The notes: generated from the sequence alone by a model not told the origin. Positions 1-10,196 are shown, counted from the stretch's first letter. The stretch: 64,000 nt of DNA from Deltaproteobacteria bacterium (GCA_016186945.1 JACPKR010000013.1:30351-94350); one strand, 5' to 3'. Translations and numbers: made by a program.

Positions 1-767
1 GCCAGCCTGTAGACCGCAAAAGCAAGAAAATTGAAGCGGGCCAGGAACTTTATAAAATATTTGATCGTTAGATAGCCACTTACAAAAGAAACCCCTACAC
101 CCAGATAAAAAGTCGGGCTATCGGCATAGGCAAACATATCCTTTGCACTAAGTAAGGCCGCCCCCAACATGGCGGGTGTCCCTAGAAGAAAAGAAAATTC
201 CACAGCATCCTTTTTTTTGAAACCGAGCAAGCGACCACCTATTATGGTCGCTCCGCTGCGGGATACGCCCGGTATCAGGGCACAAGCTTGCGCAAGTCCA
301 ATGAGAAGCCCGTCCCGCAACTTCAACTCACCCAGCGCTCTTTTGCGCGGAGCGCGTGTATCCGCAAGCCACAGAACAATCCCTACTCCCGCAAGGGGGA
401 CTAACGTGGATGTGGGGTTGTGGAAAAAATGCTCGATGAGATCCTTCCCAAAGAACCCGAAGAGGGCCGCAGGTACACTACCCCAGAGCAGACAAGGAAA
501 GAGGACGCTCGTGCTGAAGGAACGCTCTCCGTACCGGGCCTTCCTCCAAAAGCCGTTACCCAACTGCCACCAGTATGATCGAAAATAAAGAAGCACAGCT
601 CCGAAGGTTCCGACATGCAGAGAGACATTGAGTTCCAGCGGGAGTGCCTTTCCGGAAAAAAACCACGATGCGACAATCAAATGAGCAGAGCTTGAGACCG
701 GAAGAAACTCAGTAATCCCCTGTAGGGCGCCAAGAAATGCTGCGGTGAGAGAATCAAAGTGTTCCAT
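1..767 (-). CDS. uppP: Undecaprenyl-diphosphatase (UppP/BacA), 3' end cut off by window
   Basis: This integral membrane enzyme removes a phosphate from undecaprenyl pyrophosphate, recycling the lipid carrier for peptidoglycan and other envelope polymers. Translating the minus strand from the ATG at 767 gives an open frame to the window edge (about 255 residues). It contains both hallmark motifs of the BacA family: GITEFLPVSSSAHL near residue 17 and a later PGVSRSGAT motif, which carry the catalytic Glu, Ser and Arg residues. Several hydrophobic segments are visible. The family is usually about 265-280 residues, so only the last 10-25 are missing. The gene is divergent from the small gene at 905. 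Identification is firm; only the C-terminus is unseen. Confidence 0.95.
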   Translation of the reverse strand, partial: MEHFDSLTAAFLGALQGITEFLPVSSSAHLIVASWFFSGKALPLELNVSLHVGTFGAVLLYFRSYWWQLGNGFWRKARYGERSFSTSVLFPCLLWGSVPAALFGFFGKDLIEHFFHNPTSTLVPLAGVGIVLWLADTRAPRKRALGELKLRDGLLIGLAQACALIPGVSRSGATIIGGRLLGFKKKDAVEFSFLLGTPAMLGAALLSAKDMFAYADSPTFYLGVGVSFVSGYLTIKYFIKFLARFNFLAFAVYRL

Positions 768-838
768 AGTTAACTCGCCTCGACTTTTTTCAGTTCCAAC
801 CTTACCATCTGGTGTGCAAGATATTCAATTTGGGGACA

Positions 839-872
839 AACTTTTTTTCAAAAAAGGTCCTCTCCACAAATT
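839..872 (-). repeat. Dispersed 34-bp hairpin repeat, copy A
   Basis: A 34-base stretch here is the exact reverse complement of positions 51490-51523. Its centre folds on itself: ACTTTTTTTC followed by AAAAAAGGT. It lies in the gap between divergent uppP and the small gene at 905. It looks like a terminator-type or REP-like intergenic hairpin. Function is not known. Confidence 0.75.
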
Positions 873-904
873 CTATTTCTCAAAGACTATAGAACGGAAT
901 GAAC

Positions 905-1165
905 ATGTCACAAATCAGTTCTGTAAAAGACCAGTTTGATTCCATTCGTCAGCGCTCCGCGGCTCAGGAAAATCAGATCCTTCGGGAGATCCGCATTGAA
1001 TCCTGGCAGAAGTCCGATGCGACGAAGGTTCTGATGGCCGAGCGGGTGATCGGCATCCTAGCACTCCCTGTATTGTTTCTGTGGGCCTTGATTCTCATGG
1101 CGCTTAGCATAGGTGTGGCCCTTTCCCTGGCTGTTTTTCAGTTATTCAACAAGTTGCTTCGGTAA
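905..1165 (+). CDS. Small membrane protein of unknown function
   Basis: This 86-residue protein has a polar, charged N-terminal half rich in Gln, Arg and Glu. It is followed by a long hydrophobic stretch from about residue 47 to 80 that could form one or two membrane helices, and it ends in basic residues. I do not recognise a family. The ATG at 905 is preferred over the one at 899 because a GGA lies about six bases upstream, but the choice is weak. The gene is divergent from uppP, and its last 20 bases overlap the 3' end of convergent ruvB. It could be a false ORF, but the clean hydrophobic profile supports a real gene. Confidence 0.5.
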   Translation: MSQISSVKDQFDSIRQRSAAQENQILREIRIESWQKSDATKVLMAERVIGILALPVLFLWALILMALSIGVALSLAVFQLFNKLLR

Positions 1166-2165
1166 TTCCCAAAGCTTGAGCAAGGGGTGTGAGGGAGCGA
1201 CCTCTCGGCCCTCTTTTTACGAAGCCTTTGTGGACGAGGTACGGCTCGTAGACTTCCTCTATGGTCGCTTTTTCCTCTCCTATTGTGGCTGCCAACGTGT
1301 CAATCCCCACAGGTCCCCCTTGGTACTTTTCTGCAATCGTTCTAAGTATGTCTCTATCAGTTCGATCGAGTCCGTGAGGGTCGATATCCAGTCGAGAGAG
1401 GGCGTAATTGACGATGTCTTCATCAATTACGGTTTTCCCTGCGACGTGAGCGAAGTCCCAGACCCTACGCAGCAGACGGTTGGCAATCCGCGGTGTACCA
1501 CGTGAGCGGCGTGCCATCTCGAAGGCCCCCTTCTGCTGCAGGGGAATGCCTAAAACTTCCGCACTTCGCATAAGGATTTCTCGCAAGGCTTCATCGTCAT
1601 AGTAGTCCAACCTTTCCTGAATTCCAAATCTACTGAGAAAGGGTCGAGACAGGCTGGACAGCTTAGTGGTAGCCCCGACTAGGGTGAAAGGTTTAAGGGG
1701 CATGCGAACGGAGCGTGCAGTCGGCCCTTGCCCAATCACGATATCAATGCAGAAATCTTCCATCGCCGAATAAAGGACTTCCTCAACCTGGATGTTGAGC
1801 CGGTGGATCTCGTCTACGAACAGCAGAGCGTTCTGCTCGATACCTGCCAACAATCCCGCTAAATCGCCAGGTTTTTCCACAGAGGGGCCGCTCATGTGGT
1901 AGAAAGGGACCTCCAGCTCTTTGGCTATAATGATGGCCAATGTTGTTTTCCCTAGCCCGGGGGGGCCGTGAAGGACGACATGGTCGAGAGGTTTTTTCCT
2001 TGCCCGCGCGGCACTCACGTAGATCCGTAGATTTTCCTTCACAAGGGTCTGACCGGGATAGTCGGCAAAACGTTGGGGACGCAGACCTTTCTCAACGTTT
2101 ACTGGTTCTTCACCTGCAATAGCGGAGGGATTTCCCAATCGCTCGATGATGATGCCAGGCTCCAT
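1146..2165 (-). CDS. ruvB: Holliday junction branch migration ATPase RuvB
   Basis: RuvB is the hexameric AAA+ motor that, with RuvA, drives Holliday junction branch migration in recombination and repair. The 339-residue length is normal. Visible are the Walker A motif GPPGLGKTT (about residue 67), the Walker B motif LLFVDEIHRL, the sensor motif GATTKLSSLS and a C-terminal winged-helix domain with GFVKRGPRGR. It starts 21 bases after the ruvA stop codon, so the two are surely cotranscribed. No ruvC is present nearby. The 3' end overlaps the small convergent gene by 20 bases. Confidence 0.98.
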   Translation of the reverse strand: MEPGIIIERLGNPSAIAGEEPVNVEKGLRPQRFADYPGQTLVKENLRIYVSAARARKKPLDHVVLHGPPGLGKTTLAIIIAKELEVPFYHMSGPSVEKPGDLAGLLAGIEQNALLFVDEIHRLNIQVEEVLYSAMEDFCIDIVIGQGPTARSVRMPLKPFTLVGATTKLSSLSRPFLSRFGIQERLDYYDDEALREILMRSAEVLGIPLQQKGAFEMARRSRGTPRIANRLLRRVWDFAHVAGKTVIDEDIVNYALSRLDIDPHGLDRTDRDILRTIAEKYQGGPVGIDTLAATIGEEKATIEEVYEPYLVHKGFVKRGPRGRSLTPLAQALGITEATC

Positions 2166-2186
2166 TTTATTGTCCTTGGCTTAGTG

Positions 2187-2864
2187 TCAAAAAATCTGCT
2201 CCAGGCTCCTTGCGGGTTCCTGAGCAGCCTCAGAGGGTTTGTGAATCAGTGTCAAGGCTCGTCTGATGAGGTCTTGAAACTGTTCTCCCTTGTAACCCCT
2301 AGCGAGGGTTTTGATAACGGGCAAAATGTCTTTTTGTTTGAAACCAAGGTTTTCCAGAGCTGAATAGAGGTCTTGAAAATCTTTGCGCTCCCTATTTGCA
2401 TGTGCCTGGTCGCTTGATCCTAGGTTTGGACTATCATCCGGCACCATCGCTTGCCCTGGCAGTTTGTCGATTTTGTTCTGCAGTTCGACCAGAATCTTCT
2501 CAGCGGTTCTATGCCCGATACCGGGAACAGTTTCCAGAAAATGTGTCTGACGTGTTTCGACAGCAGATTTCAACTGGGCAATGCTAAGGGTAGAAAGAAT
2601 GGCAAGAGCCACTTTCGGCCCCACTCCGCTTACATTGAGAAGGACTGAGAACGCCTGTCTATCTTCGAAAGTGGAGAAGCCGAAAAGTTTGATGGCATCC
2701 TCCCTCACCCGCGTATAGATCCAAAGGGAGCAGGGTTTTCCTTCTTCGGGAACTGCGCAAAGGGTGGGGAGGGGAAGGTCTACCCCATAGCCAACCCCTT
2801 GCACATTCAAAATGACCCCCGTAGGGAGTCGTCTTGTGACGATACCTTGGAGGAAGTCGATCAT
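2187..2864 (-). CDS. ruvA: Holliday junction DNA-binding protein RuvA
   Basis: RuvA binds the four-way junction and loads RuvB. The protein has the N-terminal OB-fold (residues 1-62, starting MIDFLQGIV), a helix-hairpin-helix region with [14 protein letters not shown] and [14 protein letters not shown], and a C-terminal RuvB-contacting domain containing [10 protein letters not shown]. At 225 residues it is somewhat longer than the usual 190-205, with the extra length in the linker around residues 140-165. The ATG overlaps the metK stop codon by four bases (ATGA), indicating translational coupling in a metK-ruvA-ruvB unit. Confidence 0.97.
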   Translation of the reverse strand: MIDFLQGIVTRRLPTGVILNVQGVGYGVDLPLPTLCAVPEEGKPCSLWIYTRVREDAIKLFGFSTFEDRQAFSVLLNVSGVGPKVALAILSTLSIAQLKSAVETRQTHFLETVPGIGHRTAEKILVELQNKIDKLPGQAMVPDDSPNLGSSDQAHANRERKDFQDLYSALENLGFKQKDILPVIKTLARGYKGEQFQDLIRRALTLIHKPSEAAQEPARSLEQIF

Positions 2865-4015
2865 ATTCCCATCTTCAATGCTTCAGTTTTGTCAATTTTT
2901 TCCCACGGGAATTCAGAACGTCCAAAATGCCCGTAAGATGCCGTTCGGAAATAGAGCGGACGAAGTAGATCGAGATGGTCGATGATTCCCTTGGGCTTAA
3001 GAAGGAAGGTATCTTTCACCAGGCGGGCGAGTTGATCCTTCGAATAGCGAGAGGTCCCATAGCAATCAACATAAACACTGACCGGCTCAGCATAGCCGAT
3101 TGCATAGGCGATCTGAACCAGGCATCGTTTCGCGAGACCAGCTGCAACGACGTTTTTCGCTACGTAACGTGCCATGTAGGCCCCGGACCGATCCACCTTG
3201 GATGGGTCCTTGCCGGAGAAGGCTCCTCCTCCATGTGCTCCATGGCCGCCGTAGGTGTCTACGATAATCTTGCGTCCGGTTAGGCCGGCATCTCCTACGG
3301 GTCCCCCAATGACAAAGCGTCCTGTGGGGTTGATCATGAAGCGTGTGTTGCGGAGAAGTTCGGAGGGGATAGTCTTACGAATACACTCCTCGACAACAAA
3401 TTCTTTAATCTCGCTATGAGTCACATCGGGAGAATGTTGGGTGGAAATCACGACAGTATCAATACGACTGAGTTTGTTGTCCTTATATTCAGCAGTAATT
3501 TGACTTTTCGCGTCGGGTCGAAGCCAGGGGACGCGACGTTCACGCCTAAGGCTTGCCAGTTCTTGTAAAACCCGGTGAGCAAAACTAATCGTAGCAGGCA
3601 TGTACTCTTCGGTTTCATCGCAAGCGTAACCGAACATCATACCTTGGTCGCCCGCACCTTGCTCTTTCGAAGCCCCCTCGTCGACCCCTTGCGCAATATC
3701 GGGAGATTGTCTGTTAACGGACTGGATAACCCCACAGCTCTGGTAATCGAAGCCAAGGTCGCACGTATCGTAGCCGATCTTCTTTATGACCTCACGAGCA
3801 AGTTCTGCGTAATCTACACTAGCCTGAGACGTAATCTCGCCAGCGACAAATACGATGCCGCCTTTCACAAGAGTTTCACAAGCAACGCGCGAATGTTTAT
3901 CTTTTTCCAGAAGGCTGTCTAATATCTTATCACTGATTTGATCTGCTATTTTGTCGGGGTGTCCCTCACTGACTGACTCTGATGTGAAGAGATAAGTCGA
4001 TCCATCCGCTTTCAT
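2861..4015 (-). CDS. metK: S-adenosylmethionine synthetase
   Basis: MetK makes S-adenosylmethionine from methionine and ATP in the cytoplasm. The 384-residue protein shows the family signatures [12 protein letters not shown] near the N-terminus, [12 protein letters not shown] in the middle and the glycine-rich GGGAFSGKD phosphate-binding motif. Length is normal. It lies 36 bases downstream of truB and overlaps ruvA by four bases, so it seems to be the middle of a long nusA-to-ruvB transcription unit. I see no SAM riboswitch in the short gap upstream. Confidence 0.98.
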   Translation of the reverse strand: MKADGSTYLFTSESVSEGHPDKIADQISDKILDSLLEKDKHSRVACETLVKGGIVFVAGEITSQASVDYAELAREVIKKIGYDTCDLGFDYQSCGVIQSVNRQSPDIAQGVDEGASKEQGAGDQGMMFGYACDETEEYMPATISFAHRVLQELASLRRERRVPWLRPDAKSQITAEYKDNKLSRIDTVVISTQHSPDVTHSEIKEFVVEECIRKTIPSELLRNTRFMINPTGRFVIGGPVGDAGLTGRKIIVDTYGGHGAHGGGAFSGKDPSKVDRSGAYMARYVAKNVVAAGLAKRCLVQIAYAIGYAEPVSVYVDCYGTSRYSKDQLARLVKDTFLLKPKGIIDHLDLLRPLYFRTASYGHFGRSEFPWEKIDKTEALKMGI

Positions 4016-4051
4016 TCAACGCTCCTTTTTTTTTCCGTACCCTAATCGCCG

Positions 4052-4816
4052 TCAGTTCCGCCAACCTGCGTGGCGAGTCATGCGCGGCCCGTCAGGGAAT
4101 TTTTCGATGGGAATTATATATTGACTTATATCTTGCTCATTTTGGAGAAGCTTTTCAATTGTTTCCCAAGGCGCTGCGTTCTCGATAGATATTCCTGCGG
4201 CTTGGGTGCGTTCCAGCTCAATCACTGTACCGTGATAACCAAGCTGTGCAGCCATATCCTTAGCCAGGACTCGCACATAGGTTCCCCTGGAGCAAGTCAC
4301 TTCCACCTCAGCCCAGTCACTTCCGCCCCCTAAAATGCGCAGATCGAAAACTTGAACCTTTCTCGCTTTTTCCTCCAGGGGGACGTGCACACCCTTTCGA
4401 GCATAGTAGTAAAGAGGTTTACCTTTGTGTTTTACAGCGGAATACAGAGGAGGAATTTGTGTAATTTCGCCCAGAAATGTTTTTCCAATGTCGCTCATGC
4501 GGGCCAAGTCTACAGACACATTGTCTTGCTGTTCCAGGTTCTGTCCACAGATGTCGAGCGTATCCGTAAGGAGGCCGAAGCGGATTTTGAATCGGTAACG
4601 TTTAGGTAGATCGAGTAACGGGTCTTGAAACTTCGTAGCCTTCCCTAAGAGGATCGGGAGAACCCCGGTTGCAAGGGGGTCCAGAGTCCCTACATGCCCC
4701 ATTTTAAGTTTCCCGAAGGCTCGCTTGAGGTTGCGGGATACGTCTTTGGAAATCATCATGGCAGGTTTATTGATAGCAATCATGCCGCTCGGGTAAACCA
4801 TCATTCGAATGTTCAT
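4052..4816 (-). CDS. truB: tRNA pseudouridine-55 synthase TruB
   Basis: TruB converts U55 of the T-loop of tRNAs to pseudouridine. Motifs seen are GMIAINKPAMMIS near the start, GHVGTLDPLATGVL containing the catalytic Asp, and YSAVKHKGKPLYYYARKG. The C-terminal domain includes CSRGTYVRVLAKDM. At 254 residues it is on the short side; the long C-terminal PUA-type extension of some homologues is absent. The ATG at 4816 overlaps the rbfA stop by four bases, the classic rbfA-truB arrangement. Confidence 0.96.
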   Translation of the reverse strand: MNIRMMVYPSGMIAINKPAMMISKDVSRNLKRAFGKLKMGHVGTLDPLATGVLPILLGKATKFQDPLLDLPKRYRFKIRFGLLTDTLDICGQNLEQQDNVSVDLARMSDIGKTFLGEITQIPPLYSAVKHKGKPLYYYARKGVHVPLEEKARKVQVFDLRILGGGSDWAEVEVTCSRGTYVRVLAKDMAAQLGYHGTVIELERTQAAGISIENAAPWETIEKLLQNEQDISQYIIPIEKFPDGPRMTRHAGWRN

Positions 4817-5163
4817 TCCTTGGAATTGATCGTGGCAATCAGGTGCTCAATCCGAGCGCCTTTTTCGATGCTTTCATCATAAAAAAAGCGGAGTTCAGGC
4901 ACGCGCCGCAGGTCGACAGCATCGCCCACCATGCGCCGGAAAAGGCCCCGGCAACCCTCCAGACCTTTTTTCGCCTCTTCCTTGCTAGTCTTTTCGTCAA
5001 AGATACGAAAATAGACCGTGGCCAATTGAAGATCCCCGCTGAGGCGAACTTGAGTAATGACAACTTCCCTCACTCGCGGGTCGTTCAATGTCTGGGTAAT
5101 GCAATTGGCGATAATATCACGAATGGCATCTGCTAATCTAACTTGTCGTTTTTTTCGTAACAC
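4813..5163 (-). CDS. rbfA: Ribosome-binding factor A
   Basis: RbfA is a small KH-fold protein that helps mature the 30S subunit and 16S rRNA 5' end, and supports growth in the cold. The 116-residue protein starts with a basic segment (LRKKRQVRLADAIRDII). It contains the family features ITQVRLSGDLQLATVYFRIF and a C-terminal VPELRFFYDESIEKGARI stretch. The start codon is GTG, immediately after the infB stop (TAG at 5164-5166). Position between infB and truB matches the conserved order. Confidence 0.95.
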   Translation of the reverse strand: MLRKKRQVRLADAIRDIIANCITQTLNDPRVREVVITQVRLSGDLQLATVYFRIFDEKTSKEEAKKGLEGCRGLFRRMVGDAVDLRRVPELRFFYDESIEKGARIEHLIATINSKE

Positions 5164-7797
5164 CTATACATCCAACACTGGGGGGGATTCTTCGATTTGG
5201 TAAGCTTCCAAAACATCACCAATCTTGACCTCATTAAAGCCGTCAATGGAAATACCGCACTCATAACCAAGGGGGACTTCCTTTACATCATCTTTGAAGC
5301 GTCTGAGCGATGCAATTTTGCCGATATAGATGACCTCTGCATTTCGGATCACGCGCAGGAACGCATTTCGCGTAATCTTCCCGTCGGTAACGGACGAGCC
5401 TGCGACGACCCCGACTCTGGGGACACTTATCGTGTTGCGAACTTCCGCATGACCTTGGACGACTTCATTCTTAACCGGCGGCAATTTGCTTACCATCAGG
5501 CTTCTTACAGCTTCGATAACGTCGTAGATGATCGAGAAGGGCTTAATGACAACCCCCCGTTCTCCGGCCTGTATGGAAAGGGCTCGAGAGATTTTCACAT
5601 TGAAGGTCAGAATGGCTGACTTGCTGGTTTCTGCAAGGCTGAGATCGGAATCCGTAAGATCCCCTACACCTTGAGTCAGAACTTTCGTCCTTACTTTTGC
5701 AGAGTGAATGTTTTCGATCGCCTGTGCGATGGCTTCCGCAGAACCTTGCGTATCGGCCTTGAGGACAAGCGATAACTCAGGGATTTCATTTGCCTGAGCC
5801 ACGCTTAGCAATTCATCGAGGGTTGCTGCGCTTTTCCCGAGTTGTTTTCCTTCGAGTTCGCGAGCTTCTCTGAAGGCCACAGCTTCACGTGCGCTCTTCT
5901 CATCTTTCGCAACGTTGATGGAATCGCCCGCCATGGGAATATCCGTCAAACCTGTGATTTCGACAGGAATGGATGCAGACGCTTCCTTAACTGCTTTGCC
6001 GTTATGGTCTCTCATCCCACGAACACGGCCAAACACTTTTCCTGCGACAATAAACTGCCCTATGCTCAAAGTTCCCTGGGTCACCATGATTGTTGCGACT
6101 GCCCCAAGCCCTTTGTCGAGGTGGGCTTCCAAAACAATCCCGCTCGCCCTTCCTTCTGTTCTTGCGGTCAGTTCAAGCATCTCCGATTGGATCTGAATGG
6201 CTTCCAGAAGTTCGTCAATACCGATCCGTTGTTTAGCCGACACCTTCACACATTGGATGTCCCCACCCCAGCCCTCGGTCTGCACCCCTTGTTCGGAAAG
6301 TTCGGTAAAGATGCGATCGAAGTTAGGGTTAGGTTTATCAATCTTATTAATGGCAACGATGATGGGGACTCCCGCATCCCTCGCGTGCTGTATGGCTTCC
6401 CTCGTTTGGGGCATGACCCCATCGTCAGCAGCCACAACCAAGATCACAATATCGGTCAGCCGCGCTCCCCGTGCTCTCATGGCGCTGAATGCTTCATGAC
6501 CGGGGGTGTCAAGGAAAGCGATCTTGAATCCGTTGTGATCAACCGTGTAAGCGCCAATGTGTTGGGTAATCCCTCCCACTTCGCCATTTGCTACATCGGA
6601 TTTTCGAATGGCGTCAAGAATCGTAGTTTTACCGTGGTCGACGTGTCCCATGACTGTAACAATCGGCGGCCGTGTAATCTGCTCAAACTTCTCAGCCTCT
6701 TCCAGATTAAGGACGTCGTCCAGTGTTTTGATCGTCTGTTTGCACTCGTAATGATATTCGGTCGCAATTAGAGAAGCGGTGTCAAAATCCACGTTTTGAT
6801 TTGCTGTGACCATAACGCCTTGGTCCATCAGCTTTTTAATGATCTCACCGACTTTAACATGCAGTTGCTTGGCAAGTTCTGCCACCTGGATGGTCGGCGC
6901 ATTCATTTTCACAACACGGTAGGAGGCTCGTGGTGTCGTGATCTGTGTAGATCGTAGATCCTTACGACGTTTTATATCTCTCTTTTTTTGAGAAAGTGTG
7001 GGTGTGTAAACGGTTCTACGCCGTGCAGCTGGGGTGACTACCTCCTCAACGTCCTCATCACTAACTTGTGCAAGAAGGTCGCGTGTAGAAACGGAGCGGC
7101 GCTTAGGAACGGCATGCTTGATGCGTTTCCCTTCTTCGTCTTCTTCTGTACGTGCTCGGGTTTCTTTCTTTTTTTCCCGCACTCCTTCGCCTCGGGCTTC
7201 CAAAGAATCGGAGTCAACAAGCTCGGGGGTACGTGCCTGTGCTGGGCCCTGCTCTCGTTGTTTTGTCCTTAATTTTCTCTCTTCTTTCTTTTTCTGAAGG
7301 GCAGCTTCTTCTTCCGGTGTAGCCCGACGAATGATAGTTGCGCCCACAAAAGATTTTCTTTTTGCAGCTAGAATATCGTCACCCTTTTCCTCTGCCTTTG
7401 CCTCATGTGCCTTTTCGGCGGATTTCGCCTCCTCACTTGGGGCGACTTCAGCTGGGGCAGAAGCGATTTCCACGGCGTCCCCTGCTTCTACCTCTTCTTC
7501 TTCTTGAAGAGTAGGGGGAATTTCAGTGGCGATCTCGGATTCCGCTGTCTCAGCCGCTTCTTCTGTCTCTTGTGATATTTCTTCCGCGGTTTCTTCTTCG
7601 CTCACTTTTTTGCGGCGTCGTACGACAATCTTGGGCTTGGCAGCAGCAAGCGCCCCTCGCACCTTGTCGATCTGGGTGGGTGACAAAGTGCTCTGATGGC
7701 TCCCCACATCTATCTTGAGAGCTTTCAATTTTGCCAAGAGATCCTTGCTTTCAACTCCAAGGTCACGAGCAAGTTCGTAAACACGAATTTTAGCCAT
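5164..7797 (-). CDS. infB: Translation initiation factor IF-2
   Basis: IF-2 is the GTPase that brings initiator tRNA to the 30S subunit and promotes subunit joining. At 877 residues it has an N-terminal IF2_N domain (1-50), a long low-complexity region rich in Glu, Ala, Lys and Arg (about 60-300), and a second IF2_N domain (about 303-355). The G domain follows from about 380 with [16 protein letters not shown] and NKID, then domains II, III and the C-terminal tRNA-binding part. The charged linker explains the many overlapping reading frames in this stretch. It follows nusA by 45 bases and abuts rbfA. Confidence 0.98.
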   Translation of the reverse strand: MAKIRVYELARDLGVESKDLLAKLKALKIDVGSHQSTLSPTQIDKVRGALAAAKPKIVVRRRKKVSEEETAEEISQETEEAAETAESEIATEIPPTLQEEEEVEAGDAVEIASAPAEVAPSEEAKSAEKAHEAKAEEKGDDILAAKRKSFVGATIIRRATPEEEAALQKKKEERKLRTKQREQGPAQARTPELVDSDSLEARGEGVREKKKETRARTEEDEEGKRIKHAVPKRRSVSTRDLLAQVSDEDVEEVVTPAARRRTVYTPTLSQKKRDIKRRKDLRSTQITTPRASYRVVKMNAPTIQVAELAKQLHVKVGEIIKKLMDQGVMVTANQNVDFDTASLIATEYHYECKQTIKTLDDVLNLEEAEKFEQITRPPIVTVMGHVDHGKTTILDAIRKSDVANGEVGGITQHIGAYTVDHNGFKIAFLDTPGHEAFSAMRARGARLTDIVILVVAADDGVMPQTREAIQHARDAGVPIIVAINKIDKPNPNFDRIFTELSEQGVQTEGWGGDIQCVKVSAKQRIGIDELLEAIQIQSEMLELTARTEGRASGIVLEAHLDKGLGAVATIMVTQGTLSIGQFIVAGKVFGRVRGMRDHNGKAVKEASASIPVEITGLTDIPMAGDSINVAKDEKSAREAVAFREARELEGKQLGKSAATLDELLSVAQANEIPELSLVLKADTQGSAEAIAQAIENIHSAKVRTKVLTQGVGDLTDSDLSLAETSKSAILTFNVKISRALSIQAGERGVVIKPFSIIYDVIEAVRSLMVSKLPPVKNEVVQGHAEVRNTISVPRVGVVAGSSVTDGKITRNAFLRVIRNAEVIYIGKIASLRRFKDDVKEVPLGYECGISIDGFNEVKIGDVLEAYQIEESPPVLDV

Positions 7798-7842
7798 TTA
7801 GCTATCCTTATTTGGGCCAACTAAGAGTGGGCTTATGTATCT

Positions 7843-9435
7843 TTATTCGTTGTTGGCTTCCGATTTGCCCGTCTGTTGAAGGTAGCGATCCGCAGCAATT
7901 TGAACGGTTCTGGCGATACCGATAGAAATATCAGCCTTCTGAGCAACCTCTTCTGCCGAGTCTGCTATGATATCACCTATAGTTCCATAGCCTGCATCAG
8001 CCAGGGCATGAGCTGTCGCCTCACCTACCCCACTCAATCGCATGAATATCTCTATACGGCTATTTCTCTCTTTGTCTACCTTCTCTTTTTCAGCATTGAT
8101 CGTCGGCGCAGCAGCAGCATCTTTTGCTGCGTATTCTGTTGTATCCACAATGCCACCGATTTCCAATTCCTTAGCTTTATCGGCCGCAGCCTGAATGATT
8201 CTCTCAGCCGCATCCAGTTCCAGATTTAGCAAACGGCAAAGAGATCGTGGGTTGACCGCTGCAAGCTCTGCCGGTGTTTTAATCCCCTCATGGACCAAAA
8301 TACCTGCGTGCATGTCACCCAACCCTTTGATGGATGCCAGAATAAGCTTAACCCCAGCTAGCTGCTCCTCAAGTTTCACTTCGCTCTTGATGTCCAAACG
8401 CCAACCCGTTAATTGAGCCGCAAGACGGACGTTTTGTCCTTTTTTCCCAATTGCCAGGGATAGTTGATCTTCCGCTACGATTACTTCCATAGCATGACGA
8501 TCTTCATCCACGATGACTTTGCTCACAACGGCCGGAGCGAGCGCATTGCAGACAAGCTTGGCTGGGTCCTTATCCCATGAAACGATATCGATCTTTTCAC
8601 CGTTTAATTCCTGCACAACAGCCTGCACACGAGCGCCCTTCATACCAACGCAAGCCCCGACGGGATCTACGGACGAATCTTTTGAGTACACGGCTATTTT
8701 CGAACGTGAGCCCGGGTCTCGTGCTGCAGTTTCAATAGTAACAATGCCGTCATAGATTTCTGTAACATGTTGTTCAAAGAGGGACATAAGAAAGCCTGGA
8801 TTCGCGCGGGACATGACAATCTGAGGGCCTCGGGAGGCTCTCTTGATTTCCACAACGTAAGCCTGAACTCGATCCTTGATGCGGAACTTCTCCCCCGGCA
8901 CCTGCTCGCGGTAAGGGATGACAGCCTCCGTTCGGCCCAAGTCGATGATAATGTCGTTGCGTTCAAATCTGCGAACGTGGCCGCTAAGGATTTCACCGAC
9001 TCGTTCTTTATATTCGTTGTAAATCTGGGCTCGCTCAGCGTCTCTAACTTTCTGAACAATGATTTGCTTGGCAGCCTGTGCCGCAATCCGACCAAATCGT
9101 GAAGTGTCAATTTTCAATCCGAGCGAATCGCCTAATTCGATATCGGGGTCAAGCGTCTTGGCCTCCTTGACCCCTACGTTTACATCTTTTTGGTCTTCGG
9201 AATATTCTTCGTCATCAACCACCGTACGAAATTGAAACAATTCAATCTCGTCCAGTTCCTCATTATAGTGAGCTTCCAGATCAGCGTTTAAACCATAATC
9301 TCGGCGTGCAGCATGTAGGATCGCCTGCTCCAAAGCATCTACGATGATCAATTTATCCAAATTCTTATCGCGGCTAACGGAAGAGATAACCCCGGAAAGA
9401 TTGCTGGGCTCCCCGCTTTCTCCAAACAAGGACAT
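7843..9435 (-). CDS. nusA: Transcription termination/antitermination protein NusA
   Basis: NusA binds RNA polymerase and nascent RNA, controlling pausing, termination and antitermination. The 530-residue protein has an N-terminal polymerase-binding domain with the ALEQAILHAARRDYG element and an S1 domain (about 140-205, GEILSGHVRRFERND). Two KH domains follow (GACVGMKGARVQAV and LAIGKKGQNVRLAA), then C-terminal helix-hairpin-helix repeats ending near the terminus (LSGVGEATAHALADAGY). It is the first gene of the nusA-infB-rbfA-truB unit. The usual upstream partner rimP is absent; a palindrome and a lipoprotein gene lie there instead. Confidence 0.97.
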   Translation of the reverse strand: MSLFGESGEPSNLSGVISSVSRDKNLDKLIIVDALEQAILHAARRDYGLNADLEAHYNEELDEIELFQFRTVVDDEEYSEDQKDVNVGVKEAKTLDPDIELGDSLGLKIDTSRFGRIAAQAAKQIIVQKVRDAERAQIYNEYKERVGEILSGHVRRFERNDIIIDLGRTEAVIPYREQVPGEKFRIKDRVQAYVVEIKRASRGPQIVMSRANPGFLMSLFEQHVTEIYDGIVTIETAARDPGSRSKIAVYSKDSSVDPVGACVGMKGARVQAVVQELNGEKIDIVSWDKDPAKLVCNALAPAVVSKVIVDEDRHAMEVIVAEDQLSLAIGKKGQNVRLAAQLTGWRLDIKSEVKLEEQLAGVKLILASIKGLGDMHAGILVHEGIKTPAELAAVNPRSLCRLLNLELDAAERIIQAAADKAKELEIGGIVDTTEYAAKDAAAAPTINAEKEKVDKERNSRIEIFMRLSGVGEATAHALADAGYGTIGDIIADSAEEVAQKADISIGIARTVQIAADRYLQQTGKSEANNE

Positions 9436-9611
9436 TCGTGTTTCCTTTTACTTAGTGCTTGCGTCACCTGAGCTTCTTACCCTGCAGGCAGTCAAAATAC
9501 AAATCCTTTTGGAAGGGATACACTCGACTGGGCTAGAAACATTCAGGAAATGATTTCAAGACTCGAGAACCATTAAGTTACCATGAGCTTAGGGGTTATA
9601 CAAGATTTGTA

Positions 9612-9668
9612 GCAAGGAGGTGGTTTGGAGGAAACTGCGCAGCTGGTTCCTCCAAACCACCTCCTTGC
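9612..9668 (+). repeat. Dispersed palindrome family, copy 1 (perfect arms)
   Basis: This is the most perfect member of a six-copy family. Two 22-base arms (9612-9633 and 9647-9668) are exact reverse complements, starting GCAAGGAGG and ending with GGAGGAA, around a 13-base centre beginning ACTGCGCAG. It lies just past the 3' end of the minus-strand lipoprotein gene and upstream of nusA, so it could act as a strong transcript-end hairpin. There is no adjacent T tract. Confidence 0.9.
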
Positions 9669-9680
9669 CCCGAGCGCTTT

Positions 9681-10085
9681 TCACATGACTACGTTTTTAA
9701 TAGCATGAGCACGCACATAGGGGATTCCCTTTTTCCCTCTTTCAACCATTCCAAGAATTTTCACGCGTAAGTTTCTGTTTTCCTTGACGGTAAAGCCCTG
9801 AAGCCCAGTCAAGATGACAAGCATCCTTGCCGACTCGTCGCTGACAACAACATAGGTCAGATATTTACCAACATCGACAATTTCACCCTCGATGACGACC
9901 TGACGACCGACCATAGGCGTGTTGTCGAGATGGATCTGCTTGATGGAAACTTCCTCAGGTTCGGAAAAAACCGTAGCGCCTAACGACTGGAAGCTCTTGT
10001 TATCAATATCGTGTGCAAAATCAACAAGAGAATAGTTGCAGCTTTGCAGAAGGAAACTCAAGAATAAGGGCAGAAAAACCTTCAT
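9681..10085 (-). CDS. Small lipoprotein with possible OB-fold domain
   Basis: The start at 10085 is chosen over an upstream in-frame ATG because it gives a compact signal peptide (MKVFLPLFLSFLLQSC) with a lipobox ending at Cys16, and a GGAG sits about eight bases before it. The mature part of about 118 residues is beta-rich. Segments such as VGRQVVIEGEIVDVG, LTYVVVSDESARMLV and LRVKILGMVE look like the strands of a nucleic-acid-binding-type or periplasmic OB fold. I do not know the function. It stands alone between rplQ and nusA on the same strand, with a hairpin at each end of the region. Confidence 0.7.
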   Translation of the reverse strand: MKVFLPLFLSFLLQSCNYSLVDFAHDIDNKSFQSLGATVFSEPEEVSIKQIHLDNTPMVGRQVVIEGEIVDVGKYLTYVVVSDESARMLVILTGLQGFTVKENRNLRVKILGMVERGKKGIPYVRAHAIKNVVM

Positions 10086-10173
10086 GACGACTCCGCAATG
10101 GACTTCCATTGCCTAATTTTACTCTATAGTATTCAAGACAATCAATTTTGGGAAAAACTTTTTCGAGTCTGTC

Positions 10174-10196
10174 ATCCCGCGGCTTGACCGCGGGAT
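10174..10196. repeat. GC-rich hairpin downstream of rplQ
   Basis: Nine-base arms ATCCCGCGG and CCGCGGGAT flank a CTTGA loop, inside a GTCAT...ATCCAA context. Similar short hairpins are widespread as dispersed repeats in several bacterial groups (general knowledge). It lies about 50 bases past the rplQ stop codon. It may help end the ribosomal operon transcript, but no clear U run follows directly. Confidence 0.6.

Noticed and set aside
401-676. A 91-codon minus-strand frame inside the uppP region
   Set aside because: It is a shadow of the uppP frame, which has the family motifs.
5842-6771. A 309-codon open frame on the plus strand
   Set aside because: It is antisense to the G domain and following domains of infB, which is certain from its motifs. 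The antisense frame is open only because of infB codon use.
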